From contig JAFGCB010000037.1 in assembly GCA_016932855.1 (NCBI GenBank), forward strand, positions 1 through 39,734: a stretch of 39,734 bases of DNA, read 5' to 3'. This DNA comes from Candidatus Omnitrophota bacterium (lineage in GTDB: Bacteria > Omnitrophota > Gorgyraeia > Duberdicusellales > Duberdicusellaceae). Under the pieces are notes generated by a model that did not search any database, was not told the origin of the DNA, and saw only the letters and a program-made list of their open reading frames with translations. Position numbers and translations under genes: made by a program. How positions within the stretch are numbered: the stretch's first letter is position 1; each line of letters begins with the position of its first letter. Of this stretch, positions 1 to 8,163 are shown piece after piece.

Positions 1-999
1 CCAACTAAAGCTTAAGGCTTTTTCTCTGGCCTTTTCAGACATAGCCTTTCTTAGAGGCTTATTTTCAAAAAGCTCGATGACTTCATCTGCCATAGCTTTA
101 GGGTCTTTCTTGGAAACTAAAATGCCGCAGGTCTCATCCAGATACTGCCGCACTCCTCCCACGTCGGTAGCCACGACCGGAAGCCCGCAAGCCAAAGCCT
201 CTAAGATAGAATTATTAGCAGTGCAGTCCAGAAGAGGCATAACAAGGACCGTGGCTTTCTGATAAAGGCCTAAAAGCTCTTTATCAGTTATGCCGCTGTA
301 AACACTTACATTACCGAGGGCGTTAAAATAAGTTTTATATTCCTGGGTAGTAACTATGTCGAAGCGGACATCTTTATCGGTAAAATTAAGCGTTTGAATC
401 ACCCTCTTTAAAGTCATAAAATCCCTTAGCCATTGCCCTACAAAAAGACACCGCAAAGCCCCGTTTTGTCCTGTATTTTGCGAGGGGACAAAGAAATCGG
501 TATCCACGCCGTGAGGCAGTAAAAACACCTTGTCCCGGCCGATAAGGCTTTTAAAATAATCGTACTGGGCTTTTGATAAAGCTATAATCGCGTCTAATTT
601 GCGCAGATGGTTTTTCTTACGTATAACTGTTTCGAAATAATCCGGGGGTTGATGATAAGTGCAGACAATTTTCTTATTTTTTCTCCGGGGCAAAAATCCC
701 AGATAGCAGTATGAGTCTTCACCGTAAAGAAAATGAAAGACTTCATTTTTAAAAGAAAAAAGCTTTAAGCCGGCCTTTAACTCATTAATTAAGTGGTGCC
801 GGCTATACCAGGAAACTCCCGAAGCAGCCTTTATAGCTTCTTTAACCCTGGACGGCACCAAGCGGGATAATGCCCAAGGAACATTACTCTTTATGCTCCC
901 AGAGCCGTTACCGGAAATAAAATGCACCAGGCGGTCGTAACCCGAATGGTTTGAATGATGCTTCATCTTAAAAGAAATAAAATTTACTTTATAGTTCAT
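1..999 (-). CDS. GT4 glycosyltransferase, C-terminus cut by window edge
   Basis: The reading frame is open from an ATG at 999 to base 1 (333 codons) and continues outside the window. The N-terminal half has the acceptor-domain pattern of a GT-B enzyme (HFLYGEDSY, then a linker with LPHGVDTDFF). The C-terminal half has the GT4 donor-site signature NNSILEALACGLPVVATDVGG at about residues 267-287, with the E-x7-E-type acidic pattern shortened. It should add a sugar from a nucleotide-sugar to the lipid-linked EPS repeat at the cytoplasmic face. Its ATG overlaps the stop of the upstream methyltransferase gene as ATGA (996-999), so the two are translationally coupled. The donor and acceptor sugars cannot be read from sequence. 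Confidence 0.88.
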   Translation of the reverse strand, partial: MNYKVNFISFKMKHHSNHSGYDRLVHFISGNGSGSIKSNVPWALSRLVPSRVKEAIKAASGVSWYSRHHLINELKAGLKLFSFKNEVFHFLYGEDSYCYLGFLPRRKNKKIVCTYHQPPDYFETVIRKKNHLRKLDAIIALSKAQYDYFKSLIGRDKVFLLPHGVDTDFFVPSQNTGQNGALRCLFVGQWLRDFMTLKRVIQTLNFTDKDVRFDIVTTQEYKTYFNALGNVSVYSGITDKELLGLYQKATVLVMPLLDCTANNSILEALACGLPVVATDVGGVRQYLDETCGILVSKKDPKAMADEVIELFENKPLRKAMSEKAREKALSFSW

Positions 1000-1919
1000 A
1001 GTTTTTCAAAAATTGCGGCAAATTTAAGATAACAGCGCGGGTGAACTGCCTTTGCGTTTGTAACCGCGTATATGGTTAATTTCAGGCCTTCCAAGTTTTT
1101 AATAATCCTGTCAACAAAATGAGGCACATCATAAAAACGGCCGTGACGGTTCTTCCAGCCTCTGGCGCAATAAACTACGGCGTCCTGCTCGAAAGATATA
1201 CCTTCTTTAGGCCAAAAAGAAGGGTCGGTCTGTATGGCGTAATCTTTAAATAGATATAGAGGGACTATGCAAAGCTTTCCGCCTTTTCCAAGGACCCTTT
1301 TGGCTTCTTTTATAAATCTTTTATCGGAATCCTGCTCAAAATGCTCAAAAGAGCAATGCAAACCCATTTTTGAAGCAAAGCCGTCTTCAAGGGGCATATC
1401 GCTTGCGTCCGAGCCGATAGTATTTCCCTGAAGGCCCCGGGGGAAGACTAAATCCTGCTTATAAGTGACGCAGCCGTAAATATCATGATATATATCTGCT
1501 GCCGGAGAACCTGAAGCAGCGATATCGATATATACGTCCTCTTTCGAAAGACCCAATAATTTTGCGGCTAAATAGTGCTCTAAAGACTTCTCAATAAAGT
1601 TACGTCCCTTACCACCCTGATAGTAATCAGGAAATTTATCGTACCCGGCTTTAGCTACAAACTTTCTGTAATCATCTATATTTATTTCAAAATCAACCAC
1701 TTCTATCCCCTTTTCCCTTAGTTTTTTTATTATCTCCGACTCAACCTCGGGGTCATGAGGTATAGCAGATTTTATTTTGGGTTGCCGTAATTGTGAATAA
1801 CGCTCATCCCATAACAAAACATTTTTTAAATAGCATAGAGATTTACGGGTATGCCTATATATCTTTGCCGGATATCTTAAGCTGTTTTGAGTTTGCAATA
1901 ATGTTTTTAAAATAGCCAT
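996..1919 (-). CDS. class I SAM-dependent methyltransferase (methyltransferase-11 type)
   Basis: This 307-residue protein has a Rossmann-type SAM-binding core in the middle. Motif I is YIDIAASGSP at about 130-139, which lacks the classical GxGxG but keeps its position. An acidic loop DASDMPL follows at about 161-167, then SFEHF and a GKGGKLCIVP strand near 201-210. The 90 residues before the core are charged and not recognised. In this operon it probably methylates a sugar or polysaccharide intermediate, but the substrate is inferred from context only. The ATG at 1919 follows AAAGGA at a suitable distance. Its stop overlaps the start of the next GT4 gene by four bases. Confidence 0.75.
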   Translation of the reverse strand: MAILKTLLQTQNSLRYPAKIYRHTRKSLCYLKNVLLWDERYSQLRQPKIKSAIPHDPEVESEIIKKLREKGIEVVDFEINIDDYRKFVAKAGYDKFPDYYQGGKGRNFIEKSLEHYLAAKLLGLSKEDVYIDIAASGSPAADIYHDIYGCVTYKQDLVFPRGLQGNTIGSDASDMPLEDGFASKMGLHCSFEHFEQDSDKRFIKEAKRVLGKGGKLCIVPLYLFKDYAIQTDPSFWPKEGISFEQDAVVYCARGWKNRHGRFYDVPHFVDRIIKNLEGLKLTIYAVTNAKAVHPRCYLKFAAIFEKL

Positions 1920-1951
1920 TTTTCCTTTACATTCTTTAGTATAAAATAAAC

Positions 1952-2686
1952 CTAAAAAGAACAGACTGCCTCGGTATAAGAATCAACATCACCTATGTCC
2001 AGCCATCTGCCTTCAAACATGTGACCGTAAACCTTGTCGGTCTGGGCAAGCCATTGAATATAACTTCCGGCTTTATCAAGGACATTTCCGTTTTTTATAT
2101 AATCTTGAATCAAATGCACTTTTTCTTTTGGAAAATAATAAAGGCACATAGAAATAAGCCTTGATGCGCTGCCGTTAGAAGGCTTCTCATAAAAAGAAAT
2201 CACTTTTTTTTCGGCATCAAGACTTACTACCCCGAACTTTCCGGGCTTATACCTTCCGTTTAAGTTATAAACGCCGATGGTAGATGCATTCCTGAAATTC
2301 CTGGCATATTCCACGAATTCACAAAGACAGAAATCAAATAAATTGTCTCCTCCGACCACTAAAATATCCTCGTTAATTTTCTGGCCCTCGATGACAAAAG
2401 CCAGATCTTTAATCGCGCCCAGCCTATCATTCTGATTCAAAGAACCGTCATCAATAAGGGTTATGGGGATACTGCTTATAAGATTATTAAGCCATTCCTT
2501 AAATTGCTTATAAAAACGGTGATTAGTGACAACAAAAATTTCACTAACCTCTTCTATTAACTGGACTTTACCCACTATATACTCGATAATAGGCTTTCCT
2601 TTTACCGGCAAAAGGGGTTTGGCTGTATCTTTAGTCAAAGGATAAAGCCTTGTCCCGTAACCTGCGGCTAATATTATTACTTTCAT
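1952..2686 (-). CDS. sugar-phosphate nucleotidyltransferase (RmlA/GlmU N-terminal type)
   Basis: A 244-residue single-domain nucleotidyltransferase. The N-terminus LAAGYGTRLYPLT (about 6-18) with KPLLPV is the nucleotide-binding signature of the family. GDN at 113-115 supplies the metal-binding aspartate, EKP lies at about 167-169, and the WLDIGD segment near the C-terminus is typical of sugar-1-phosphate nucleotidylyltransferases. It would make an NDP-sugar donor for the glycosyltransferases of this locus. Which base and sugar it uses is not clear, and it lacks the left-handed beta-helix acyltransferase domain of GlmU. It overlaps the upstream methyltransferase gene by four bases (ATGA), indicating translational coupling. 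Confidence 0.85.
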   Translation of the reverse strand: MKVIILAAGYGTRLYPLTKDTAKPLLPVKGKPIIEYIVGKVQLIEEVSEIFVVTNHRFYKQFKEWLNNLISSIPITLIDDGSLNQNDRLGAIKDLAFVIEGQKINEDILVVGGDNLFDFCLCEFVEYARNFRNASTIGVYNLNGRYKPGKFGVVSLDAEKKVISFYEKPSNGSASRLISMCLYYFPKEKVHLIQDYIKNGNVLDKAGSYIQWLAQTDKVYGHMFEGRWLDIGDVDSYTEAVCSF

Positions 2687-3459
2687 TGCTTCTTCTCCCC
2701 GGCCAAAAAAGGTTTTCTTCCCAGTAAAACCACCCAGGGACTGAAAAACGGTGTTTTACGGCCTTTAAGAAATCTATAGCGGTATAATTTCTCTATCGTG
2801 CCGGCAGCCTTCCAGACTAATTCTTTTCTAAACATACTAAGCTTATCTGTCTTTCTATCCATAAGCCAAAACTTAAAATCGCCGTGATAACCGCAATAGA
2901 TTATTTCAATTCCAATCTGTTTTATATAACGCTTAAGCCTCCTTGCGGACATAAGCAAAGTATTATGCTTTTTAAGATTATCCCGGTCAGCTATAAATCT
3001 TGCCAGGTAATGAAAATAGCGAAAATTCGGCACGGCTATAAATATCCATCCCCCGGGCTTAGCCAGTTCTTTATGCTTTAGTAATACCGCAGTCGGGTCT
3101 TTAAAATGCTCGACAAGCCCTTGCGAAAAAACCAGGTCATATTCCTTTTCAAATTCATAAGAAAAAATATCAGCCTTTATTATCCCGGCGTCAGTAATGC
3201 CGAAACGCTCAAGACGCTTTTTAACAAATTCTGTTTTATCCGAGTAATCGATACCTTCAGGCTTATAGCCTAAAAGATTATACAGGTGCACCAGATTGTC
3301 TCCGGGCACACACCCCAGCTCGATCATTGTCTTATCCTTTGAATAAGGTAAAGAATTAAGAATATCATCAAAGAAAAACTCCCTTAAGGGGCTTGAAACA
3401 GACTCATCCTGCCAAAACTCTTCCCAGAAGTCTTTACTTACCGCTTTACAAATCTGCAT
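2683..3459 (-). CDS. class I SAM-dependent methyltransferase
   Basis: A 258-residue methyltransferase with motif I ELGCVPGD at about 47-54, GIDYSD (acidic end of strand 2) near 69-74, a DLVFSQGLVEHF post-motif segment and AKPGGWIFIAVPNF. The motif I glycine usually found after the cysteine is valine here, a small deviation. The C-terminal third is basic and holds a short hydrophobic stretch (SPWVVLLGRKPF). The ATG at 3459 is preceded by GAGG at the expected spacing. It lies inside the EPS operon, overlapping the upstream membrane-protein gene by 14 bases, so a polysaccharide or lipid-linked sugar is the likely target (inference). Confidence 0.8.
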   Translation of the reverse strand: MQICKAVSKDFWEEFWQDESVSSPLREFFFDDILNSLPYSKDKTMIELGCVPGDNLVHLYNLLGYKPEGIDYSDKTEFVKKRLERFGITDAGIIKADIFSYEFEKEYDLVFSQGLVEHFKDPTAVLLKHKELAKPGGWIFIAVPNFRYFHYLARFIADRDNLKKHNTLLMSARRLKRYIKQIGIEIIYCGYHGDFKFWLMDRKTDKLSMFRKELVWKAAGTIEKLYRYRFLKGRKTPFFSPWVVLLGRKPFLAGEKKQ

Positions 3460-4534
3460 AATTACCTCTTAAGATTTGGTAAGACGTACGATTTTTATGC
3501 GAAACATTAGCCGCCCCAAAAGGATCATCCGCATAGCCTCGCCTGTAACGCAGGTGCCAGACCAACATTAGAAAGCTTACCCCAAGAATTAACTCCTGCA
3601 TCTCGCCTATAATGTTTAAGCGGACATTATCAATTATCAAAATAGACTGAATGGAATAATCTAAAGGGATTAAAAAAACTAAAACAAAGCCGCAGCAAGC
3701 TGCCCCTGAAGGAAGAGGCAGTTCAAAAGCCCAAAATAACCTTGTAAGAGAAGGTATTGCCCAGACCAAAAAAGGAATAACTAAGCCGATAATAAGGGCG
3801 AACCAGGGTAAATAATAATAAGACCAGCTGTAGTTGAAAGGCAAAGGCATATTATGCAGGCTCATCTGTCCCTGGATATTCACCTCCCGGAAAATCCCCG
3901 GGGTTACATAATTAAAATAGGTCTGGCCCCAGTTAATCTCTTCCATTGCCACAAAGACAAAGAATAAGGCTAAAAGCATAAGCCAAAACCTCTCAAGACT
4001 TAACTGCTTTCCTCGCCGGCCTAAAAGCATAATCCTCTTTAAGGCTAAAAAAGCCGCGAATAAATAAACAAAAACAGTCAAAGTTTCCACAACTCCGTTT
4101 TCCCGCGTAATATCATTAAGCCAGGTGCGGTTAAAGCATACTCCGTAAGAGGTAACTAAAGCCAGGACAGCTAAAATCGCAAGTGATACTATCCTTATCT
4201 TTACCGGAGGCTTAAAGACAAACCTTCCAATCGGCAATCTTCTATTTCTTACCAGTGAGAACCTCAAAGAAAGAGTTCTTAAAATCCTATAGAGAGCGTC
4301 TCTAAACAAAAAAAAGGCTGCAAGCAAAACCAGCCCCAGCAAAGCAAAGCTAAGCCGGAATGCCGAAATAAAAAAGATATTATCCGGGTCTGAAATCTGT
4401 CCGTCAGGGGTGAAAAGCTTAAAAAATGATATATCGCAGAAAAATGCCACGCCCAGGCAGACTAAACCGGAGTAACGCATAAGGCGCGCAATCTTTCTAA
4501 AGTCTAATTCACTTATCTTACTTTCCATATTCAT
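3446..4534 (-). CDS. polytopic membrane protein with EEINWGQ...LHN motif, function unknown
   Basis: I do not recognise a functional name. The protein is about 362 residues with some eight hydrophobic segments. Numbered from the farthest upstream ATG (4549), conserved-looking polar positions are TRENGVVETLTVF (about 148-160), AMEEINWGQ (201-209, at the end of a membrane helix) and NIQGQMSLHN (224-233). The set of an ExG..E segment, an EE-x-x-WGQ segment and a following LHN resembles a widespread uncharacterised membrane family as I remember it. Three ATGs are in frame near the start; GGAG lies six bases before the one at 4534, so that start is chosen over 4549 (no Shine-Dalgarno) and 4528. Upstream DNA is a repeat island. 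A hydrolase or transferase acting in the membrane is possible, but this is speculation. Confidence 0.7.
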   Translation of the reverse strand: MNMESKISELDFRKIARLMRYSGLVCLGVAFFCDISFFKLFTPDGQISDPDNIFFISAFRLSFALLGLVLLAAFFLFRDALYRILRTLSLRFSLVRNRRLPIGRFVFKPPVKIRIVSLAILAVLALVTSYGVCFNRTWLNDITRENGVVETLTVFVYLFAAFLALKRIMLLGRRGKQLSLERFWLMLLALFFVFVAMEEINWGQTYFNYVTPGIFREVNIQGQMSLHNMPLPFNYSWSYYYLPWFALIIGLVIPFLVWAIPSLTRLFWAFELPLPSGAACCGFVLVFLIPLDYSIQSILIIDNVRLNIIGEMQELILGVSFLMLVWHLRYRRGYADDPFGAANVSHKNRTSYQILRGNYADL

Positions 4535-4555
4535 ATTTAACTCCAACATTAAAAA

Positions 4556-4587
4556 TCACCAAGTCACAAGATCACAAGGTCACCCGT
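4556..4587. repeat. short tandem array with 8 bp period
   Basis: TCAC occurs at 4556, 4564, 4572 and 4580, exactly eight bases apart, each followed by a CAAG/AAGA/AAGG-like tail. It occupies the gene-free space between the EEINWGQ gene and the priming sugar transferase. No protein or RNA function is visible. Confidence 0.75.
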
Positions 4588-4588
4588 T

Positions 4589-4660
4589 TTTTCGGGTTTC
4601 GGGCGTGGGGTATGGGGTGTCGGTAAAAATAACGATACGCGATACGCGAAACCCGAAAAC
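4589..4660. repeat. heptamer units with 13 bp inverted repeat
   Basis: Bases 4633-4660 are four consecutive seven-base units of the form CGAWAYS/CGAAAAC (CGATACG twice, then CGAAACC and CGAAAAC). The last two units pair with an upstream copy: TTTTCGGGTTTCG at 4589-4601 is the exact reverse complement of 4647-4659. Transcribed, this makes a 13 bp stem around a G-rich 45-base loop. It lies between two EPS genes and could slow polymerase or stabilise an mRNA end; that role is inference. Confidence 0.75.
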
Positions 4661-4675
4661 ATGCTTTTAACTCAA

Positions 4676-6064
4676 TCACGATGCTCCTTTGCCGCTCAAG
4701 GCAGCGGGGATTGTCTTAAATAAAATCTTAAAATCAAGCCCTATAGACCAGTTGTCTATGTAGTGCAAATCCAGCTTTACCCAATCATCGAAAGCTATAT
4801 GGTTTCTTCCGTTTACCTGCCATATGCAGGTAATCCCGGGGCGAATGCTAAACCTTCTTCGCTGGTAAGGCTTGTATTGATTTACTTCCCCGGGGACAGC
4901 CGGCCTGGGCCCGACCAAGCTCATGTCGCCCTTTAAAACATTTATAAGCTGGGGCAGCTCGTCAAGGCTTAATTTGCGAAGAATTTTACCCAGTCTTGTC
5001 ACCCGGGGGTCATTGGCAATCTTAAATACCGGGCCGTCCAGCTCATTTTTCTCTCTCAGCTTTTCCTTCATCGCTTCCGCGCCGTTTACCATAGTCCTGA
5101 ACTTAAGCAGAGTAAACCGCCTTCCGTAGAGCCCGATTCTTTCCTGCTCAAAAAATACCGGTCCCGGGGAAGTAAATTTTATAAGAACAGAAACAATAAT
5201 AAATATCGGCGAAAGCAGCAGGCAAAGCAAAGAAGAAATAACAATATCCACCGCCCGCTTGATCATAAGCATAGGGGTATTGCGGGGAACAGTAGAAAAA
5301 GATAAAAAGGGAGTCCCGGCAACATCTTCCAGATAAGTCTTAGCGACCCGCCTTCGTAAGAAATCAGAAGCGATATACATGGTAATCCCTTCTTCCTCAC
5401 AGAGAGTCATAGCGTTATCCAGATACTTAAGATACTGCAGGCGCGAGGCAAATATAACCCCGTCGACAAAGCTATTATGGACAATAAACTCCAAATCATC
5501 TTTCGTACCTAAAATCCGGTGGCCCTTAAAATAGTCTCCCTTTTTCAGGGAATTAAGCGAAACTACGCCCAGTATCTTTATTCCCCAGTACTTGAAATGA
5601 TTGACCAGGCTTAAAACCTCCTCGGCTTCTTTGCCGGTCCCGACTAATACGAAATTCCTGTAGTTATATCCTCTCATCCTTATAAAACGCAAAAATACTC
5701 TTACGCTCATCCTGAAACAAATAAGCAAGACCGCGGTAATCAAGCCAAACCCGATAATCAAAGAATAATCCACTCTTAAGGAAATAAAGGTGAAATTCAA
5801 TACCATTACCACCAAAACACTCTTAGCCACGACCTTTACTATCCCCACGGTTTCAGCGACAATCTTGGATATCCGGTGAGATTCATAAACCCTCTGGAAG
5901 CCGGCGAAAAACCACCAGAGAGGGACAAAAAATAACAATACCCATAGGCTGGACTTAATATCAAAATCACTCAAAAGATGCACCAAAACAAATGAACATA
6001 CCATAATGGCTAAATCGCAAACCAGGTGAAGATGATAAAAAACTGCCGGTCGTTCCTTAAGCAT
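4676..6064 (-). CDS. polyprenyl-phosphate sugar-1-phosphate transferase (priming EPS glycosyltransferase)
   Basis: This 462-residue enzyme starts EPS repeat synthesis by moving a sugar-1-phosphate from a nucleotide-sugar to undecaprenyl phosphate in the inner membrane. The N-terminus has four membrane helices within the first 125 residues. A Rossmann-like middle domain begins with NFVLVGTGKEAEE (about 138-150). The C-terminal catalytic domain opens with a membrane-associated helix (KRAVDIVISSLLCLLLSP, about 268-285) and continues with KFRTM, then DELPQLINVLKGDMSLVGPRP and RPGITCIWQV. Those motifs define the WcaJ/WbaP/PglC-type family. Glucose or galactose specificity cannot be told. AAGGA lies ahead of the ATG. 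It is the only EPS gene with repeat islands on both sides. Confidence 0.93.
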   Translation of the reverse strand: MLKERPAVFYHLHLVCDLAIMVCSFVLVHLLSDFDIKSSLWVLLFFVPLWWFFAGFQRVYESHRISKIVAETVGIVKVVAKSVLVVMVLNFTFISLRVDYSLIIGFGLITAVLLICFRMSVRVFLRFIRMRGYNYRNFVLVGTGKEAEEVLSLVNHFKYWGIKILGVVSLNSLKKGDYFKGHRILGTKDDLEFIVHNSFVDGVIFASRLQYLKYLDNAMTLCEEEGITMYIASDFLRRRVAKTYLEDVAGTPFLSFSTVPRNTPMLMIKRAVDIVISSLLCLLLSPIFIIVSVLIKFTSPGPVFFEQERIGLYGRRFTLLKFRTMVNGAEAMKEKLREKNELDGPVFKIANDPRVTRLGKILRKLSLDELPQLINVLKGDMSLVGPRPAVPGEVNQYKPYQRRRFSIRPGITCIWQVNGRNHIAFDDWVKLDLHYIDNWSIGLDFKILFKTIPAALSGKGAS

Positions 6065-6081
6065 TGTTAATCCTTTTTTAT

Positions 6082-6151
6082 CGTAATGCGTAACGCGTAA
6101 TGCGTAACGCGTACTGAGTACTGAGTACCGAGTACCGCGTACTGAGTGCGG
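6082..6151. repeat. array of ten degenerate 7 bp units
   Basis: Ten consecutive seven-base units run without a gap, fitting [CA]GTAMYG (CGTAATG, CGTAACG, CGTACTG, AGTACTG, AGTACCG), with a decayed last unit AGTGCGG. The first four alternate CGTAATG and CGTAACG exactly. It sits just upstream of the priming transferase start and downstream of the GHL15-like gene. The units are rich in self-complementary pieces (GTAC, ACGCGT), so the array can fold. No function is known to me. Confidence 0.85.
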
Positions 6152-6193
6152 GGAAAAATATTTTTATACCATGCATAATCAAAAGATCCTTAT

Positions 6194-7354
6194 TTAATTT
6201 GCGTTAAGGAGAATAATGCCGTCTTTGGAAGCGATGGTAACTTCGCTTACTTCAGAGCCGTCGTTTATAACAGGTTCTTGGTCTCCTTTAATCTTTCTGA
6301 AAGCCTTCTCTAAGACAATCCTCTGAGTCTTAAGAGTGGGATTACAGAAAACTATGCCTTTATCAAAATCCCTTCTAAATACTCCGCTTTCTAATTTATA
6401 AGCTTTGGCTTTGGGATATCCCAAACTGGCATCATACTCGTCATACCACCAAAAACTAGTGTGACTGCCCGGCCGGTCATAGGAAAAATAACCGTCGCCT
6501 AAAAGACAGCAAGTAAGCGTGAATCTCATCATCCGGTAGTCTTCTTTTTCTCCGTCGCTAGCCACAAAACAAACCCGGGGAGACCTGGCTTTTTCCATAC
6601 ACCTTTGGTAATGCTCCATTGAGCCTTCCCAGCCTCCGGCGTAAACAGCCGGAAACTCCTCAAGCATTATCCCGTTAAGATAATGGTAATAAGACCTGCT
6701 TGGCCCGTTTCCCACCAATAAAAAACTTTCACCCAGATATTGGACGGTCTTGGAAAGAAGATATTCCACTCTGTTCTTCCATTCTTTATCTAAAGATTCT
6801 GGGTTATCTTTTATGCCGTTATTATCCATATCTATATTGCCCGAATTTACCCAAGAGACTTCCTCCCAGACGCAATCATAAAATAGGCCGTCCCAAAGGC
6901 CACTTTTAATTACATTGGCATCAAGGAATTTAGCCAGAAAATCAGACCAATCAAAACTCATAGTAAACATCCTACTTGTGTCATCCCAGGCAGAAATTTT
7001 ATTGCCTTGCGTATCTTTTAACCACCAATTTTCTTTTATATTTGACAGGATTTCGGTCCTTAAAGGATAATCTTCGCCGGTTAATTCAGGTAAAAACTCC
7101 TCGCTGGTAATGTAGGCTAAAATAACTATATCCGGATTTAACTTACGAAGAAGCTCAATATCCTGAGGCTCAGCCTGAACTTCCATATCAAGGATTACTA
7201 CGTCCCACTTGGCAAGCTCTTCTACCCAGGCTTTATCCCAGATACGGGGATGCAGAAAATACTTGGCCAGACGAGGGTAAGGATGCTCTACCTTAGCACC
7301 GGCTATACAGGGAAACATAAATACTATTAATAATGCGAACTTCAGTTTAGACAT
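6194..7354 (-). CDS. secreted glycoside-hydrolase-like protein (GHL15-type)
   Basis: A 386-residue protein with an N-terminal signal peptide (basic MSKLK, then a hydrophobic core ending CIAGA). The rest reads as a TIM-barrel glycosidase-like fold: VVILDMEVQAEP, VILAYITSEEF, GLWDGLFYDCVWEEV, LLVGNGPSR, GIMLEEFPAVY and a late GDGYFSYDRPG...WWYDEYD block. The acidic residues in the FYDCVWEE and MLEEF strands are the likely catalytic positions. This pattern is what I associate with hypothetical glycosyl hydrolase family 15 (PF14885), whose activity is poorly defined. It starts inside the end of the deacetylase gene (13-base overlap). Trimming EPS in the periplasm is the contextual guess. Confidence 0.72.
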   Translation of the reverse strand: MSKLKFALLIVFMFPCIAGAKVEHPYPRLAKYFLHPRIWDKAWVEELAKWDVVILDMEVQAEPQDIELLRKLNPDIVILAYITSEEFLPELTGEDYPLRTEILSNIKENWWLKDTQGNKISAWDDTSRMFTMSFDWSDFLAKFLDANVIKSGLWDGLFYDCVWEEVSWVNSGNIDMDNNGIKDNPESLDKEWKNRVEYLLSKTVQYLGESFLLVGNGPSRSYYHYLNGIMLEEFPAVYAGGWEGSMEHYQRCMEKARSPRVCFVASDGEKEDYRMMRFTLTCCLLGDGYFSYDRPGSHTSFWWYDEYDASLGYPKAKAYKLESGVFRRDFDKGIVFCNPTLKTQRIVLEKAFRKIKGDQEPVINDGSEVSEVTIASKDGIILLNAN

Positions 7355-8163
7355 AAAGACTCTATTAATCTCCTTATTAGATTTGCTGGAAACATCTCAA
7401 AGACACCGGAAAGCCTGGCTGCAAAAGCTCCCTGTGAAAAATTTCCCACACCGTTTCTCTTAAGGATGAACAAATCCTCAATCCTGGTAGCAGAGCCGTT
7501 GATTACGCTACAGGCGCATTCAAAATCAAGCTCCTTTAAAATCTTGATAATCTCAGAATTAAATTCGCCGAAAGGATAGGCAAACCAGGATACCTTCTTA
7601 CCAATTTGCTCTTCTAACTCCTTCTTTGAATTTAAAATCTCTTCTCTTGCCGCTTTAAGGTCTATTTTTGTAAGATGGGGATGAGTTACGCTGTGCGCCC
7701 CGAAGCTAATCCCGTCATTTGACATTTCAAGAATCTGCTCCCAGGTAAGCATATTTTTCTTACCTACTAAGCCGGTAGCCACAAAAATTGTTGCCGGAAA
7801 GCCGTATTTCTTTAATATCGGATAAGCTACTTCATAGTTATCCTTCCAGCCGTCGTCAAAGGTTATGACCACGCAGTCCTGTTCGGGATAAGCCTTGTCT
7901 TTAAGAAAACTCATAAGCTCATCAAAAGAAATAACCTTAGAATCTCGCTTAAGATGCCTCATCTGTCTCTCAAAGGCCGCGGGGCTTACGTAAAGATTAG
8001 GGTCGTCATCTCCGGGAAGACCTACGTGATGATAAAAAAGTATCCTGATCTTAGCATGTTTTGCGAAATATTTACGCAAAACATTACGCATAAAGACAAA
8101 CCCCGTAAGGTACAGGACGGTTCCGAATATATTGGCTAGATTTTTTCTCATTATCTTTCTCAT
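7342..8163 (-). CDS. polysaccharide deacetylase (NodB-type, CE4)
   Basis: A 273-residue enzyme with all three main CE4 motifs: TFDDG at 101-105 (catalytic base and metal aspartates), HSVTH at 157-161 (metal histidines) and FAYPFGEF near 194-201. An N-terminal hydrophobic stretch (about 10-25) could anchor it or act as an uncleaved signal. It should remove acetyl groups from N-acetylated sugars, either peptidoglycan or, given the operon, the EPS. The gene overlaps the upstream GT4 by ATGA (8160-8163) and is followed at once by the GHL15-like gene. A deacetylase next to a glycosidase recalls the modification pairs of other EPS systems such as Pel and PNAG (inference). Confidence 0.9.
   Translation of the reverse strand: MRKIMRKNLANIFGTVLYLTGFVFMRNVLRKYFAKHAKIRILFYHHVGLPGDDDPNLYVSPAAFERQMRHLKRDSKVISFDELMSFLKDKAYPEQDCVVITFDDGWKDNYEVAYPILKKYGFPATIFVATGLVGKKNMLTWEQILEMSNDGISFGAHSVTHPHLTKIDLKAAREEILNSKKELEEQIGKKVSWFAYPFGEFNSEIIKILKELDFECACSVINGSATRIEDLFILKRNGVGNFSQGAFAARLSGVFEMFPANLIRRLIESLCLN

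Noticed and set aside
3446-4534. Exosortase assignment for the EEINWGQ membrane protein
   Set aside because: The conserved Cys, Arg and His positions of exosortases in their helices are not found; the conserved residues here are Glu, Trp-Gly-Gln and His-Asn.
6082-6151. CRISPR array
   Set aside because: Units are seven bases without spacers and no cas operon is present; the Cas4-like gene is 26 kb away and isolated.
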